A stretch of 64,000 nt of DNA, taken from positions 3,435,350 through 3,499,349 of the forward strand of contig NZ_CP024081.1 in assembly GCF_003033885.1 (NCBI RefSeq), in the 5' to 3' direction. The stretch comes from Pseudomonas rhizophila. Lineage in GTDB: Bacteria; Pseudomonadota; Gammaproteobacteria; Pseudomonadales; Pseudomonadaceae. The notes beneath the pieces were generated by a model. It was not told the origin of the DNA. It worked only from the letters and a program-made list of their open reading frames with translations, and searched no databases. This document shows, piece after piece, positions 33,171-42,572 of the stretch. Both the position numbers and the translations under genes were made by a program. Each line of letters starts with the position of its first letter. Position 1 is the stretch's first letter.

Positions 33171-34607
33171 TTAAACCTGGCTGATGAATTTGTGGGTCAG
33201 ATAGTGCTCGATGCCTTCAATGCCGCCTTCCGAGCCATGACCGCTTTCTTTCATGCCGCCGAACGGAAGCTCGGTGGCGACGATGCGGTATTGGTTGATC
33301 CCGATCATTCCGGCCTCCAATCCGTCAGCGACGTCAATGGCGGTTCGCGCACTGGATGTGAATGCGTACGCTGAGAGCCCGTAGGGCAGGCGGTTTGCTT
33401 CTTTCAGTCCATCCGCCAATTCATCGAACGGCATCAGCACTGCGATCGGGCCAAAGGGTTCTTCGTGCATGACTCGGGCGTTCAGCGGCACATCCGCCAG
33501 AACGGTGGGCTGGAAGAAGAAGCCTTCACGTGACAAGGCTTCGCCCCCGACCAATACCCGAGCACCTTTCTCGACGGCATCGGCCACCAGTTCTTCCATC
33601 TTTGCCAATTGCCTTGGGTTGGCCAAAGGGCCCACTTGAGTGTCTGGATGCAGGCCATCACCGATTCTCAGGGCTTTGGTTGCAGCGACAAAATGATCGA
33701 CAAAAGCTTGATAGGCACCGCGCTGGATCAGAAAACGAGTGGATGAAATGCACACCTGTCCGGTCCCGCGAAACCGATTCGCGACACCTTCGGTTGCAGC
33801 CTTTTCAATATCTGCATCTGCGAATACGAGCACGGGGCCGTGCCCACCCAACTCAAGGGTGATGGGCTTAACGCCTTCGGCAGCTCGGGCAGATAGCAGG
33901 CGACCGATGGGCATTGAGCCGGTAAAGGTGACTTTGCGAATGATCGGTGAGGCGATCAGATGGCTGGACACTTGATCCGGTACGCCGAAGACCACCTGCA
34001 GCACCCCTTTGGGCAAGCCTGCGTCGTCGAGCGCACGAGCCAGGGCCAGCGCTGTGGAAGGACTTTCTTCACCTGGCTTGAGGATAACGCTGCACCCGGC
34101 GGCCAAGGCTGCCGAGAGCTTGCGGGCTGGAGTAATGGCCGGGAAGTTCCAGGGTGTGAACGCTGCCACTGGGCCGATGGCCTGGCGTTTGACCAGTTGC
34201 AGTACGCCAGGACGGTTGGCCGGTACCACGCGGCCATCAATACGCCGGGCACTCTCGGCGAACCACTCGAAGTATTCCGCCGCACGTATCACTTCATCCA
34301 TGCTTTCACCCAGCGGCTTGCCTTCTTCCAGTGTCATTTGCGCGGCGATGTGCGGTGCTCGTTCAATGATCAGGTCGGCGGCCCGCTTGAGGATTTTTGC
34401 GCGTTTGTCAGGTACGGTCTGGCGCCATTGCTCGAAGCTCAGTCGAGCCACCTCAAGGGCGTTATCAAGGTCACCTGCGGTGGCGAGGGGGACGCGCCCG
34501 ATCATCCGTCCGGTTGCCGGGTTAACGACAGCAGCAGTGTCGCGCCCTTGGTCACTGATCCATTCACCACCGATGAAAAGATAAAGCGGGTCGTAGGGAG
34601 TGTTCAT
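33171..34607 (-). CDS. NAD(P)-dependent aldehyde dehydrogenase (succinate-semialdehyde type)
   Basis: A 478-residue aldehyde dehydrogenase, the usual length for the GabD-like group. Catalytic E252 (LELGGHGP) and C286 (GQVCISSTRF) are present, with TPWNFPAITPARKLSAALAAGC for cofactor binding. The substrate could be succinate semialdehyde or another small semialdehyde. GAAGG precedes the ATG. It is first of a three-gene operon with a CMD-like protein and a quinone oxidoreductase, divergent from a LysR gene 242 bp away that likely controls the set. Confidence 0.93.
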   Translation of the reverse strand: MNTPYDPLYLFIGGEWISDQGRDTAAVVNPATGRMIGRVPLATAGDLDNALEVARLSFEQWRQTVPDKRAKILKRAADLIIERAPHIAAQMTLEEGKPLGESMDEVIRAAEYFEWFAESARRIDGRVVPANRPGVLQLVKRQAIGPVAAFTPWNFPAITPARKLSAALAAGCSVILKPGEESPSTALALARALDDAGLPKGVLQVVFGVPDQVSSHLIASPIIRKVTFTGSMPIGRLLSARAAEGVKPITLELGGHGPVLVFADADIEKAATEGVANRFRGTGQVCISSTRFLIQRGAYQAFVDHFVAATKALRIGDGLHPDTQVGPLANPRQLAKMEELVADAVEKGARVLVGGEALSREGFFFQPTVLADVPLNARVMHEEPFGPIAVLMPFDELADGLKEANRLPYGLSAYAFTSSARTAIDVADGLEAGMIGINQYRIVATELPFGGMKESGHGSEGGIEGIEHYLTHKFISQV

Positions 34608-34849
34608 GATGTGGCCTTCATTTGGTTGTCAGGGTTTGGTATGACGCTCGGCGCCTGAGTGGCTTTGCCGCAGGCCTGTTGAGGCGGCCTGTGCAACCAA
34701 GTCTATGGAAGGCGACACCGTTGATTTAGTCGGCCCAGAGGGAATCATTGTTGTCAGCAGAGGTAATATCGAGCATCGGGTCGAGCGTGTAGCATCATGG
34801 AAAAATGCGTGTTGTCACGGGTATGCGTCAGATCTGAAGGAAGGTCGCA

Positions 34850-35776
34850 ATGGATAAGCTTTCGAACATGTCGGTCTACATAAAGGTTGTCGAGATGGGC
34901 AGTTTCACTGCCGTGGCAAATCATCTGGACTCCACAGTAGGTAACGTATCGCGTGCTGTTTCTGCGCTCGAAAATGTGCTCGATGCGCGTCTGTTGCAAC
35001 GCTCGACCCGGCGCCTGTCGGTCACTGATGCGGGGCGGCGGTTCTATGAGCGGTGCACGAAAATTCTGGCTGATCTTGAGAGTGCGGAAGCCGAAGCAAG
35101 CAACGCGGCCTTGCAGCCCAGGGGAACACTCCGTGTGCATTGTGTACCCGGACTGGCTCGGCATCTGGTCACGGGGGCCGTGCTGGAATACCGCAAACAT
35201 TTTCCGGATGTCACTGTGGATCTATTGCTTTCCCAGCGCATGCCTAACCTGCTTGAAGACCAGCTCGATGTCTCGATTCTGATTGCCCGAACGCTGCCTG
35301 ATTCGGCGTATGTCAGCCAAAAGATCGGTGTCAGCCATTGCGTTCTGGTGGCGTCACCAGACTATCTGGCTCGACATGCGCCGCCCGTGACGCCGAAGGA
35401 TCTCGATGATCACCAGTGTCTGCTGCTGGGCACCGTGGACTATGTCAGGGATGAGTGGCAACTGAAGAGCAAGGCGGGCGACGCGACATTTGTCCCTGCC
35501 GGGCCAAGTTTCAGCGTGAACGATATGGATGCGATGGCGGTGGCTATTCGGGAGGGGGCTGGAATTGGGTTGCTGGCCGGGTTTACGGCCGTCGAGGATT
35601 TGCGCTCCGGGAAGCTGGTGCGGGTTCTGCCTGACTTCCATACGTATGAGCGCAACGTCTATGCCATCTACAACTCACGACAGTTTGTCGATGCAAAAAT
35701 CACCCGCTTCATCGACACGTTAAAGGATCGGGTTGGTCGTCAATTGGCAGCCACCGCTCAGGAGCTCATCCATTGA
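34850..35776 (+). CDS. LysR-family regulator (CrgA-like)
   Basis: A 308-residue LysR protein: HTH at about 1-60 (MGSFTAVANHLDSTVGNVSRA) and the CrgA-type effector domain with GTLRVHCVPGLARHLV. AAGGAAGG precedes the ATG. It is divergent from the aldehyde dehydrogenase operon, which is its most likely target; it also points towards the formate dehydrogenase operon 383 bp downstream. Confidence 0.92.
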   Translation: MDKLSNMSVYIKVVEMGSFTAVANHLDSTVGNVSRAVSALENVLDARLLQRSTRRLSVTDAGRRFYERCTKILADLESAEAEASNAALQPRGTLRVHCVPGLARHLVTGAVLEYRKHFPDVTVDLLLSQRMPNLLEDQLDVSILIARTLPDSAYVSQKIGVSHCVLVASPDYLARHAPPVTPKDLDDHQCLLLGTVDYVRDEWQLKSKAGDATFVPAGPSFSVNDMDAMAVAIREGAGIGLLAGFTAVEDLRSGKLVRVLPDFHTYERNVYAIYNSRQFVDAKITRFIDTLKDRVGRQLAATAQELIH

Positions 35777-36159
35777 AATATCGCGAGTCATAAGTATTTT
35801 CACCTCGACAAGACAACTTTCGAGCAACTCGCCTAAGCGCAAGGATATGTAGCCCCCCAAAAACCACCACCGGTAGCATCGGCTGGCCAATACCCAATAG
35901 TGAATTAAGCTATGAGGGCTGACCGCCTCCCGGCTCAAGTCGCTTTCAGGACACGTTAAGTCGTCTGTGTGCAATCGCCGGCCCCCGGGAGTGGCAAGCT
36001 GTAACGATGCCCCGGACCTGGTGCGCCTAGACACTTGGCCGGAGAGCGAGAATGGTGACTGGATCAGCCACGCGTCCGTGACGTGGCCCGGCACCGCAGC
36101 CAAGACTCCGGACGGTCGTCGCGTTGCGGCGGTATCGTTCGAGATGCCGAGGTACGTTT
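35777..36159. other. 383-bp region upstream of the formate dehydrogenase operon
   Basis: No convincing gene is present. The left third is less GC-rich and the right two thirds (about 35960-36150) are GC-rich with several short complementary arms, such as GCCCCGG near 36008. This could be an untranslated leader of fdsG with secondary structure. No known riboswitch class could be recognised by eye. Confidence 0.4.
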
Positions 36160-36642
36160 ATGCCTGATGAGACGCTTCACCTGCCTCTGATTCATAGCGT
36201 GTTGCAGCGCGAAAAGGACACTCCCGGTGCCTTGCTGCCGATTCTCCACGCCATCCAGGAAGGCTGCGGGTACGTTCCCGACGCCGCCGTCCCGGAGATT
36301 GCCCATGCCTTGAACCTCAGCCAGGCTGAAGTGCGCGGCGTAATCAGCTTCTACCACGACTTCCGTACCTCGCCGCCGGCGCGCCACACGCTACGTCTGT
36401 GCCGGGCCGAGTCCTGTCAGAGCATGGGGGCCGAAGGTCTGGCTGCGCAGTTGCGTGAGCAATTGGCGCTGGATGACCATGGCACCAGTGCCGATGGCAG
36501 CATCAGCCTGCGTCCCGTCTATTGCCTGGGTGCCTGCGTCTGTTCACCTGCTCTGGAACTAGACGGCGAGCTGCATGCACGGTTAACCCCCGAGCGCTTG
36601 CGCGAGCTGGTGAAGGGTTGTCTGGAGGAGGGCGCATGCTGA
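36160..36642 (+). CDS. fdsG: NAD-dependent formate dehydrogenase, gamma subunit
   Basis: A 160-residue [2Fe-2S] protein of the NuoE/thioredoxin-like ferredoxin family. The four ligands are in CRAESCQ (two) and YCLGACVC (two), with the GYVPDAAVPEIAHAL N-terminal helix bundle. It passes electrons within the soluble FdsGBAD complex, which oxidises formate to CO2 and reduces NAD+. GAGG precedes the ATG at 36160; the frame is open upstream to 36124. It overlaps fdsB by 7 bp. Confidence 0.93.
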   Translation: MPDETLHLPLIHSVLQREKDTPGALLPILHAIQEGCGYVPDAAVPEIAHALNLSQAEVRGVISFYHDFRTSPPARHTLRLCRAESCQSMGAEGLAAQLREQLALDDHGTSADGSISLRPVYCLGACVCSPALELDGELHARLTPERLRELVKGCLEEGAC

Positions 36643-38195
36643 AGCTCTGTATCCCCCGTGATTCAGTGGCCCGTGTCGTGGGGGCGGACAAGGTCGCCGT
36701 GGCGCTGGTGAGTGAAGCCGAGCGTCGACAACTGCCGCTTGAACTGCGCCGCACCAGCTCCCGTGGGCTCTATTGGTTGGAGCCAATGCTGGAGCTTGAA
36801 ACCGCCGAGGGCCGGCTGGGCTTTGGCCCGATCACGCCGCAAGACGTGCCGAGCCTGCTTGATGCCCTTGCAGGAGATCCCGCCAGTCATCCGTTGGCCT
36901 TGGGGCTGGTCGAGGAAATCCCGTACCTCAAAAGCCAGCAGCGTCTGCTGTTTGCGCGTGCCGGCATCACTCAACCGCTGTCCCTGGACGATTACCGTGC
37001 CCAAGGTGGTTTTCTCGGGCTTGCGCGGGCGATCCAGATGGACGGCGCCGACGTGGTCGCCAGCGTGCTCGATTCCGGCCTGCGCGGCCGCGGTGGCGCG
37101 GCGTTCCCGGCGGGCATCAAGTGGCGCACCGTTCGAGATGCGGTAGGCGCACAGAAGTATGTGGTGTGTAACGCCGATGAGGGCGACTCCGGCACGTTTG
37201 CCGACCGCATGCTGATGGAGGGCGATCCGTTCCTTTTGATCGAAGGCATGATTATCGCGGGCATCGCTGTCGGCGCGACCATGGGCTACATCTATGTGCG
37301 TTCGGAATACCCGGACGCGGTAGCCACCCTCAATGCCGCCCTGGGCATCGCTCGCCAGGCAGGTTATCTGGGGACGAACGTGGGCGGCAGCGGTCGCGCG
37401 TTCGAGCTGGAAGTCCGGGTGGGCGCGGGGGCCTACATCTGTGGTGAGGAAACCGCCTTGCTGGAATCGCTGGAGGGCAAGCGCGGCACCGTTCGCGCCA
37501 AACCGCCATTGCCGGCGCTGCAAGGTTTGTTCGGGCTGCCGACACTGGTCCACAACGTGCTGACCCTGGCCTCGGTGCCCGTGATCCTGGAGAAGGGCGC
37601 ACAGTTTTACCGTGATTTCGGCATGGGCCGTTCCTTGGGCACGATGCCTTTTCAACTGGCGGGCAACATCCGTCACGGCGGCCTGGTAGAGCGCGCCTTC
37701 GGTTTGAGCCTGCGTGAGCTGGTGGAAGGTTATGGGGGCGGTACCGCCAGTGGGCGGCCGCTCAAGGCCGCGCAAGTGGGCGGGCCGTTGGGTGCCTGGG
37801 TGCCGCCTTCGCAGTTCGACACGCCGCTGGACTACGAGGCATTCGCCGCCATGGGCGCCATGCTCGGCCACGGTGGTGTGGTGGTTGCCGACGACAGCCT
37901 GGACATGGCCCGGATGGCCCGTTTTGCCTTGCAGTTCTGCGCCGAGGAATCCTGCGGCAAGTGCACGCCGTGCCGGATCGGTTCCACCCGTGGCGTGGAA
38001 GTGGTGGACCGCTTGATCGCCAGCACCGATGCCGCTGCGCGCCAGGAGCAGGCACGGCTGCTGCAAGACCTTTGCGACACCATGCAGTACGGCTCGCTCT
38101 GCGCCCTGGGTGGGATGACTTCCTTTCCCGTCGGCAGCGCCCTCAAGCATTTTCCCGCCGACTTCGGTCTGGCGACCACGGAGGCCGACCAATGA
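36636..38195 (+). CDS. fdsB: NAD-dependent formate dehydrogenase, beta subunit
   Basis: A 519-residue NuoF-like flavoprotein with an extra N-terminal thioredoxin-like part (about 1-110). The NADH/FMN-binding glycine-rich segment LRGRGGAAFPAGIKW (about 150-165) is followed by YVVCNADEGDSGTFADR and ICGEETALLESLEG. The C-terminal [4Fe-4S] site is ESCGKCTPCRIGS plus a later Cys. It is the diaphorase that reduces NAD+ with electrons from formate. Its start lies inside the end of fdsG (GGAGG upstream) and its stop overlaps fdsA by ATGA. Confidence 0.94.
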   Translation: MLKLCIPRDSVARVVGADKVAVALVSEAERRQLPLELRRTSSRGLYWLEPMLELETAEGRLGFGPITPQDVPSLLDALAGDPASHPLALGLVEEIPYLKSQQRLLFARAGITQPLSLDDYRAQGGFLGLARAIQMDGADVVASVLDSGLRGRGGAAFPAGIKWRTVRDAVGAQKYVVCNADEGDSGTFADRMLMEGDPFLLIEGMIIAGIAVGATMGYIYVRSEYPDAVATLNAALGIARQAGYLGTNVGGSGRAFELEVRVGAGAYICGEETALLESLEGKRGTVRAKPPLPALQGLFGLPTLVHNVLTLASVPVILEKGAQFYRDFGMGRSLGTMPFQLAGNIRHGGLVERAFGLSLRELVEGYGGGTASGRPLKAAQVGGPLGAWVPPSQFDTPLDYEAFAAMGAMLGHGGVVVADDSLDMARMARFALQFCAEESCGKCTPCRIGSTRGVEVVDRLIASTDAAARQEQARLLQDLCDTMQYGSLCALGGMTSFPVGSALKHFPADFGLATTEADQ

Positions 38196-41068
38196 TCAAT
38201 ATCTTCGACCCAAGCAGCGATATCGACCTCGGCACCCCGGCGCGTGAAAGCGACGTGCAGGTCAGCCTGACCATTGATGGCCGCGAAATCAGCGTCGCCT
38301 CTGGCACCTCGGTGATGCGCGCGGCGGCCATGCTCGGCACCACCATTCCAAAACTCTGCGCCACCGACAGCCTGGAAGCCTTCGGCTCCTGCCGCATGTG
38401 CCTGGTGGAGATCGACGGTATGCGCGGCTACCCGGCCTCCTGCACCACGCCGGTGACACAAGGCATGGTGGTGCGCACCCAAACGTCCAGACTGGCCGAT
38501 CTGCGGCGCAACGTGATGGAAATGTACATTTCCGATCACCCGCTGGACTGCCTGACGTGCGCCGCCAACGGCAACTGTGAATTGCAGACGGTGGCGGGGC
38601 AGGTGGGCCTGCGCGAGGTGCGCTACGGCTACGAGGGTGCCAATCACCTGGCCGAAGCCAAGGACGTCTCCAACCCTTATTTCGAGTATGACCCGAGCAA
38701 ATGCATCGTCTGTAACCGTTGTGTGCGCGCCTGTGAGGAAATCCAGGGCACGTTTGCCCTGACCATCACCGGACGCGGCTTCGATTCCCGCGTGGCAGCG
38801 GCCGGCGGTGACAACTTCCTCGACTCCGAATGCGTCTCCTGCGGCGCCTGTGTCCAGGCCTGCCCGACGGCGACCCTGATCGACAAGAGCGTTGTGGAGA
38901 TCGGCCAGCCGGAGCGCAGCGTCATCACCACCTGTGCCTATTGCGGTGTAGGCTGCTCCTTCCGCGCCGAAATGAAAGGCGAGCAACTGGTGCGCATGGT
39001 CCCGGACAAGAACGGCCAGGCCAACCATGGCCACTCCTGCGTCAAGGGCCGTTTCGCCTGGGGTTACGCCACCCACCCAGACCGCATCACCAAACCGATG
39101 ATCCGCAAGCACATCAGCGACCCGTGGCAGGAAGTCAGCTGGGAAGAGGCGGTCAACTACGCGGCCAGCGAATTACGGCGTATCCAGCTCAAATACGGGC
39201 GCGACTCCATCGGTGGCATCACCTCCAGCCGCTGCACCAACGAAGAAACCTACCTGGTGCAGAAACTGGTGCGCACCGCTTTCGGCAACAACAACGTCGA
39301 CACGTGCGCCCGGGTCTGCCATTCGCCCACCGGTTATGGCCTCAAGCAGACCTTGGGCGAATCCGCCGGCACCCAGAATTTCGACTCGGTGATGAAGGCC
39401 GACGTGATCCTGGTGATGGGTGCCAACCCCACCGACGCTCACCCGGTGTTCGGCTCCCAGCTCAAGCGTCGCTTGCGCCAGGGCGCACGGCTGATCGTCA
39501 TCGACCCGCGTCGTATCGATCTGGTGGACTCCCCCCATGCCCGTGCCGAACTGCACTTGCAACTGCGTCCGGGGACCAACGTGGCCATGCTCAATGCGCT
39601 GGCCCATGTGATTGTCACTGAGGGGCTGGTCAACCAGCCTTTTGTCGAGGAGCGCTGCGAGGCGGCGGACTTCGCCCGGTGGCGCGACTTCGTCAGCCAG
39701 CCGGAAAACTCGCCCGAAGTCCTCGGACCGGTGTGTGGCGTGCCCGCCGAGCAGATCCGCGCCGCCGCGCGGCTGTACGCCAGCGTTGACAATGCCGCTA
39801 TCTACTACGGCCTCGGTGTCACCGAACACAGTCAGGGCAGCACCTCGGTGATGGGTATCGCCAACCTGGCCATGGTCACCGGCAATATTGGCCGTGAAGG
39901 GGTTGGGGTGAATCCGCTGCGCGGGCAGAACAACGTCCAGGGTTCCTGCGACATGGGTTCTTTCCCCCACGAGCTGCCCGGCTATCGGCACATTTCCAAC
40001 GAAACGGTACGCGCCCAGTTCGAACAGGCCTGGAACGTGACCCTGCAACCCGATCCGGGGCTGCGCATTCCCAATATGTTCGAAGCGGCCCTGGACGGGA
40101 CCTTCAAGGCGCTTTACTGCCAGGGCGAGGATATCGCCCAGAGCGACCCGAACACCCAGCACGTGACCGCGGCCCTGTCGGCCATGGAATGCGTGGTGGT
40201 GCAGGATATCTTCCTCAACGAGACGGCCAAGTTCGCCCATGTGTTCCTGCCGGGCAGCTCGTTCCTTGAGAAGGACGGCACCTTCACCAACGCCGAGCGC
40301 CGCATTTCCCGGGTGCGCAAGGTGATGGAACCGCTGGCCGGTAAGGCCGACTGGGAAGCCACCGTGGCCCTGGCCGATGCCTTGGGCTACAAGATGCACT
40401 ACAACCATCCTTCGCAGATCATGGACGAGATCGCTCGCCTGACCCCCACCTTCAGCCGCGTCAGCTACGCCGAACTGGATCGTCACGGCAGCCTGCAATG
40501 GCCGTGTAACGACGCCGCGCCCGACGGCACGCCGACCATGCACATCGAGCAGTTCGTGCGTGGCAAGGGACGCTTCATGCTCACCGGCTATGTACCCACC
40601 GAGGAGAAGGTCAACAGCCGTTATCCGTTGCTACTGACCACCGGGCGGATCCTTAGCCAGTACAACGTCGGCGCCCAGACCCGACGCACCGACAACGTGG
40701 CCTGGCACGAGGAAGACCGGCTGGAAATTCATCCGACTGACGCCGAAAACCGCGGTATCGTCGAGGGCGACTGGGTCGGTATCGGCAGTCGCGCCGGGCA
40801 GACCGTGCTGCGTGCGAAAGTCACCGAGCGGGTGGCGCCAGGGGTGGTCTACACCACCTTCCACTTCCCCGAATCGGGCGCCAACGTCATCACCACCGAC
40901 AACTCCGACTGGGCCACCAACTGCCCGGAATACAAAGTGACGGCGGTCGAGATCGTGCGGGTCAGCCAGCCTTCCGAATGGCAGAAGCGCTACCAGGCCT
41001 TCAGTGATGAACAGGGACGTCTGCTCAGAGAGCGTCGCCATGCCGAGAAAGCCGAGGTGCGGCGATGA
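38192..41068 (+). CDS. fdsA: NAD-dependent formate dehydrogenase, catalytic alpha subunit (Mo-bisMGD)
   Basis: A 958-residue molybdoenzyme. It has an N-terminal NuoG-like [2Fe-2S] domain (C56, C67, C70, C84), a His-Cys3 cluster (H116, C120, C123, C129) and two ferredoxin-type [4Fe-4S] sites (C171-C181 and C214-C224). A further [4Fe-4S] site (C249, C252, C256, C283) precedes the bis-MGD domains. Catalytic C376 lies in CARVCHSPTGYG, so this is the Cys, not selenocysteine, type. Oxidises formate to CO2 and is reversible in related enzymes. The start overlaps fdsB by 4 bp; an earlier in-frame start at 37961 would lie within fdsB and is rejected. Confidence 0.95.
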   Translation: MINIFDPSSDIDLGTPARESDVQVSLTIDGREISVASGTSVMRAAAMLGTTIPKLCATDSLEAFGSCRMCLVEIDGMRGYPASCTTPVTQGMVVRTQTSRLADLRRNVMEMYISDHPLDCLTCAANGNCELQTVAGQVGLREVRYGYEGANHLAEAKDVSNPYFEYDPSKCIVCNRCVRACEEIQGTFALTITGRGFDSRVAAAGGDNFLDSECVSCGACVQACPTATLIDKSVVEIGQPERSVITTCAYCGVGCSFRAEMKGEQLVRMVPDKNGQANHGHSCVKGRFAWGYATHPDRITKPMIRKHISDPWQEVSWEEAVNYAASELRRIQLKYGRDSIGGITSSRCTNEETYLVQKLVRTAFGNNNVDTCARVCHSPTGYGLKQTLGESAGTQNFDSVMKADVILVMGANPTDAHPVFGSQLKRRLRQGARLIVIDPRRIDLVDSPHARAELHLQLRPGTNVAMLNALAHVIVTEGLVNQPFVEERCEAADFARWRDFVSQPENSPEVLGPVCGVPAEQIRAAARLYASVDNAAIYYGLGVTEHSQGSTSVMGIANLAMVTGNIGREGVGVNPLRGQNNVQGSCDMGSFPHELPGYRHISNETVRAQFEQAWNVTLQPDPGLRIPNMFEAALDGTFKALYCQGEDIAQSDPNTQHVTAALSAMECVVVQDIFLNETAKFAHVFLPGSSFLEKDGTFTNAERRISRVRKVMEPLAGKADWEATVALADALGYKMHYNHPSQIMDEIARLTPTFSRVSYAELDRHGSLQWPCNDAAPDGTPTMHIEQFVRGKGRFMLTGYVPTEEKVNSRYPLLLTTGRILSQYNVGAQTRRTDNVAWHEEDRLEIHPTDAENRGIVEGDWVGIGSRAGQTVLRAKVTERVAPGVVYTTFHFPESGANVITTDNSDWATNCPEYKVTAVEIVRVSQPSEWQKRYQAFSDEQGRLLRERRHAEKAEVRR

Positions 41069-41289
41069 GTTCCGAAAGCCTGATCAAGATGGCCAACCAG
41101 ATCGCGCAGTACTTCGCCAGTGAACCGGATCACGCACAGGCGGTGAACGGCGTGCGCCAACACATGAAGAACTTCTGGACGCCGGCCATGCGTCGCCAGT
41201 TGAGTGCTTGGCAAACCGAGCATCCAGGCGCAGTACTGCATCCTTTGGTGCTGGCGGCACTGACGGAAACGACAGAGGGGGCGGTCTAG
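41065..41289 (+). CDS. fdsD: Formate dehydrogenase delta subunit
   Basis: A 74-residue helical protein of the FdsD family (LIKMANQIAQYFASEPDHAQ, VRQHMKNFWTPAMRRQL). It stabilises or assists the maturation of the catalytic subunit. It overlaps fdsA by ATGA and ends the operon. No fdsC/fdhD sulfurtransferase gene, which often sits between fdsA and fdsD, is present here, so that function must be supplied elsewhere. Confidence 0.93.
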   Translation: MSSESLIKMANQIAQYFASEPDHAQAVNGVRQHMKNFWTPAMRRQLSAWQTEHPGAVLHPLVLAALTETTEGAV

Positions 41290-41314
41290 CGGGGCCTGCG
41301 ATGGCGGGAACGGG

Positions 41315-41370
41315 CACAGCCCTGGCCGGTTCATCGTCGAAGACGTATGACAAAACCGATCAGGGCTGTG
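41315..41370. repeat. Inverted repeat between convergent operons
   Basis: CACAGCCCTG (41315-41324) and CAGGGCTGTG (41361-41370) are perfect 10-bp complements separated by 36 bp, lying between the ends of fdsD and the convergent AidA-type gene. A role in stopping both transcripts is plausible although no T run is present. Confidence 0.5.
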
Positions 41371-41387
41371 GTCAACTCAGGGATCTG

Positions 41388-41906
41388 TCAGTTGACAGTG
41401 ATGTAGGGGTCCCAGCTGTAGTTCGGACCAATCTGGTTCAGGTTCCGGTCCAGCAGAACGAAGGTAACGGTGTACCAGAGTTTTCCTGCGTTCAGGGCCG
41501 TGGACTGCCAGAAGGTGTAGGTCACGTCAGTTTTGGCGATGCCGTGGGGGGCGCCCTTGTCCAGGTACGGCACCGGGATATTCGGGATGTTGTAGGAGAT
41601 CGGGGTCGACATGGAACCTGGGTAATCACCGCCCTGGTGAGGATTGCCTTGCTGGACGTTGGTGATCAGTGCGACGCGGTCGAAGTTGCGCGACAGGGTC
41701 GTTGCGCGCCAGCGGATGTTGTCGCCGGGGTTCACGTCGATCCACAACTCGTCGCCACCTTCGCCGGTGTTGCCGCTGGCTTGCTTGTCGACCGCATCGC
41801 GGCTCACCAGCATGGCCACTGCGCCGCCGACATCGCCAGGATGGGCGATCAGGTAATCGGCATCAATCGTGACAAGCACATCAATTGTTTGGGTCGCTCC
41901 AGACAT
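41388..41906 (-). CDS. AidA/PixA-family protein
   Basis: A 172-residue beta-rich protein with the family's opening TQTIDVLVTIDADYLIAHPG, WIDVNPGDNIRWRATTLS and closing NQIGPNYSWDPYITVN. Relatives are AidA of Burkholderia/Ralstonia, controlled by quorum sensing and linked to virulence, and the PixA inclusion-body protein of Xenorhabdus. Function is unknown. AAGGAG lies before the ATG at 41906, and no signal peptide is present. It is monocistronic and unrelated to the flanking formate dehydrogenase and antiporter operons. Confidence 0.85.
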   Translation of the reverse strand: MSGATQTIDVLVTIDADYLIAHPGDVGGAVAMLVSRDAVDKQASGNTGEGGDELWIDVNPGDNIRWRATTLSRNFDRVALITNVQQGNPHQGGDYPGSMSTPISYNIPNIPVPYLDKGAPHGIAKTDVTYTFWQSTALNAGKLWYTVTFVLLDRNLNQIGPNYSWDPYITVN

Positions 41907-42209
41907 TTTGTTGCTCCTTGATCGTAGTGACATCGACGACCGCGCCCTCAAAGGGCGTCCGGGCCACCCGGTCCCTGGGTACGGTCTCGGGGGGAACGAT
42001 AGAAGACGGCTTTATGGAGTCAAATTTCGATTTCTTGACGCTGAAAAAGCGCAGCGAAGCGCGACGGCGGCATGTCCTTGATTCGGTTCCGAACCGGACA
42101 TTTTCGTAAGATGCATCGGGTGAAATTCTGGCGGCATGCGTAGGTGAAGGCGCACAGCGCATGTCTGTCTTTGCCTTCAATGCCGCCACGGACACGCCGC
42201 AGGAATTGG
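41907..42209. other. Intergenic region upstream of the AidA-type gene
   Basis: This 303-bp stretch lies between the AidA-type gene and the end of the pha operon. It should hold the AidA promoter. Short open frames exist but lack ribosome sites and recognisable similarity. No repeat or RNA structure was recognised. Confidence 0.4.
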
Positions 42210-42572
42210 TCAGCCGCCGTGCTCGGTCCTGCGGCTGCTGACTTCCGCCGGTACGTCATCCCCGGCCATGCGTTTGCGAAACAACGCGGCGCGGGCCAGC
42301 AACAGGGTGGTCACCGGTACCGTGATGGACAGCAGGATCGGTATCAGCCAGGCATGCAGAACCGGCGCGGACTTGAGCGCTGAAAAATAGATGATCGAGG
42401 CCAGCGCCACGCACCAGGCGCCCAATGTTGAAGCCAGGGCCGGCGGGTGCATGCGCTGGAAATAATCCTTCAAACGCACCAGACCGATCGCTCCGGCCAG
42501 GGCGAACAGGCTGCTGAGCACCAGCAGGATCGCCACGGGAATTTCGACCCACATCGACAGTTCGCCGCTCAT
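42210..42572 (-). CDS. phaG: Na+(K+)/H+ antiporter subunit G
   Basis: A 120-residue membrane protein with three transmembrane segments and the MnhG/PhaG pattern GAIGLVRLKDYFQRMHPPALASTLGAW. It is the last gene of the six-gene operon of the multisubunit CPA3 antiporter. The start overlaps the phaF stop by ATGA. Confidence 0.93.
   Translation of the reverse strand: MSGELSMWVEIPVAILLVLSSLFALAGAIGLVRLKDYFQRMHPPALASTLGAWCVALASIIYFSALKSAPVLHAWLIPILLSITVPVTTLLLARAALFRKRMAGDDVPAEVSSRRTEHGG

Noticed and set aside
35720..36103. Small minus-strand frame between the LysR gene and fdsG
   Set aside because: It has no ribosome site, overlaps the LysR end in antisense and shows no recognised similarity.
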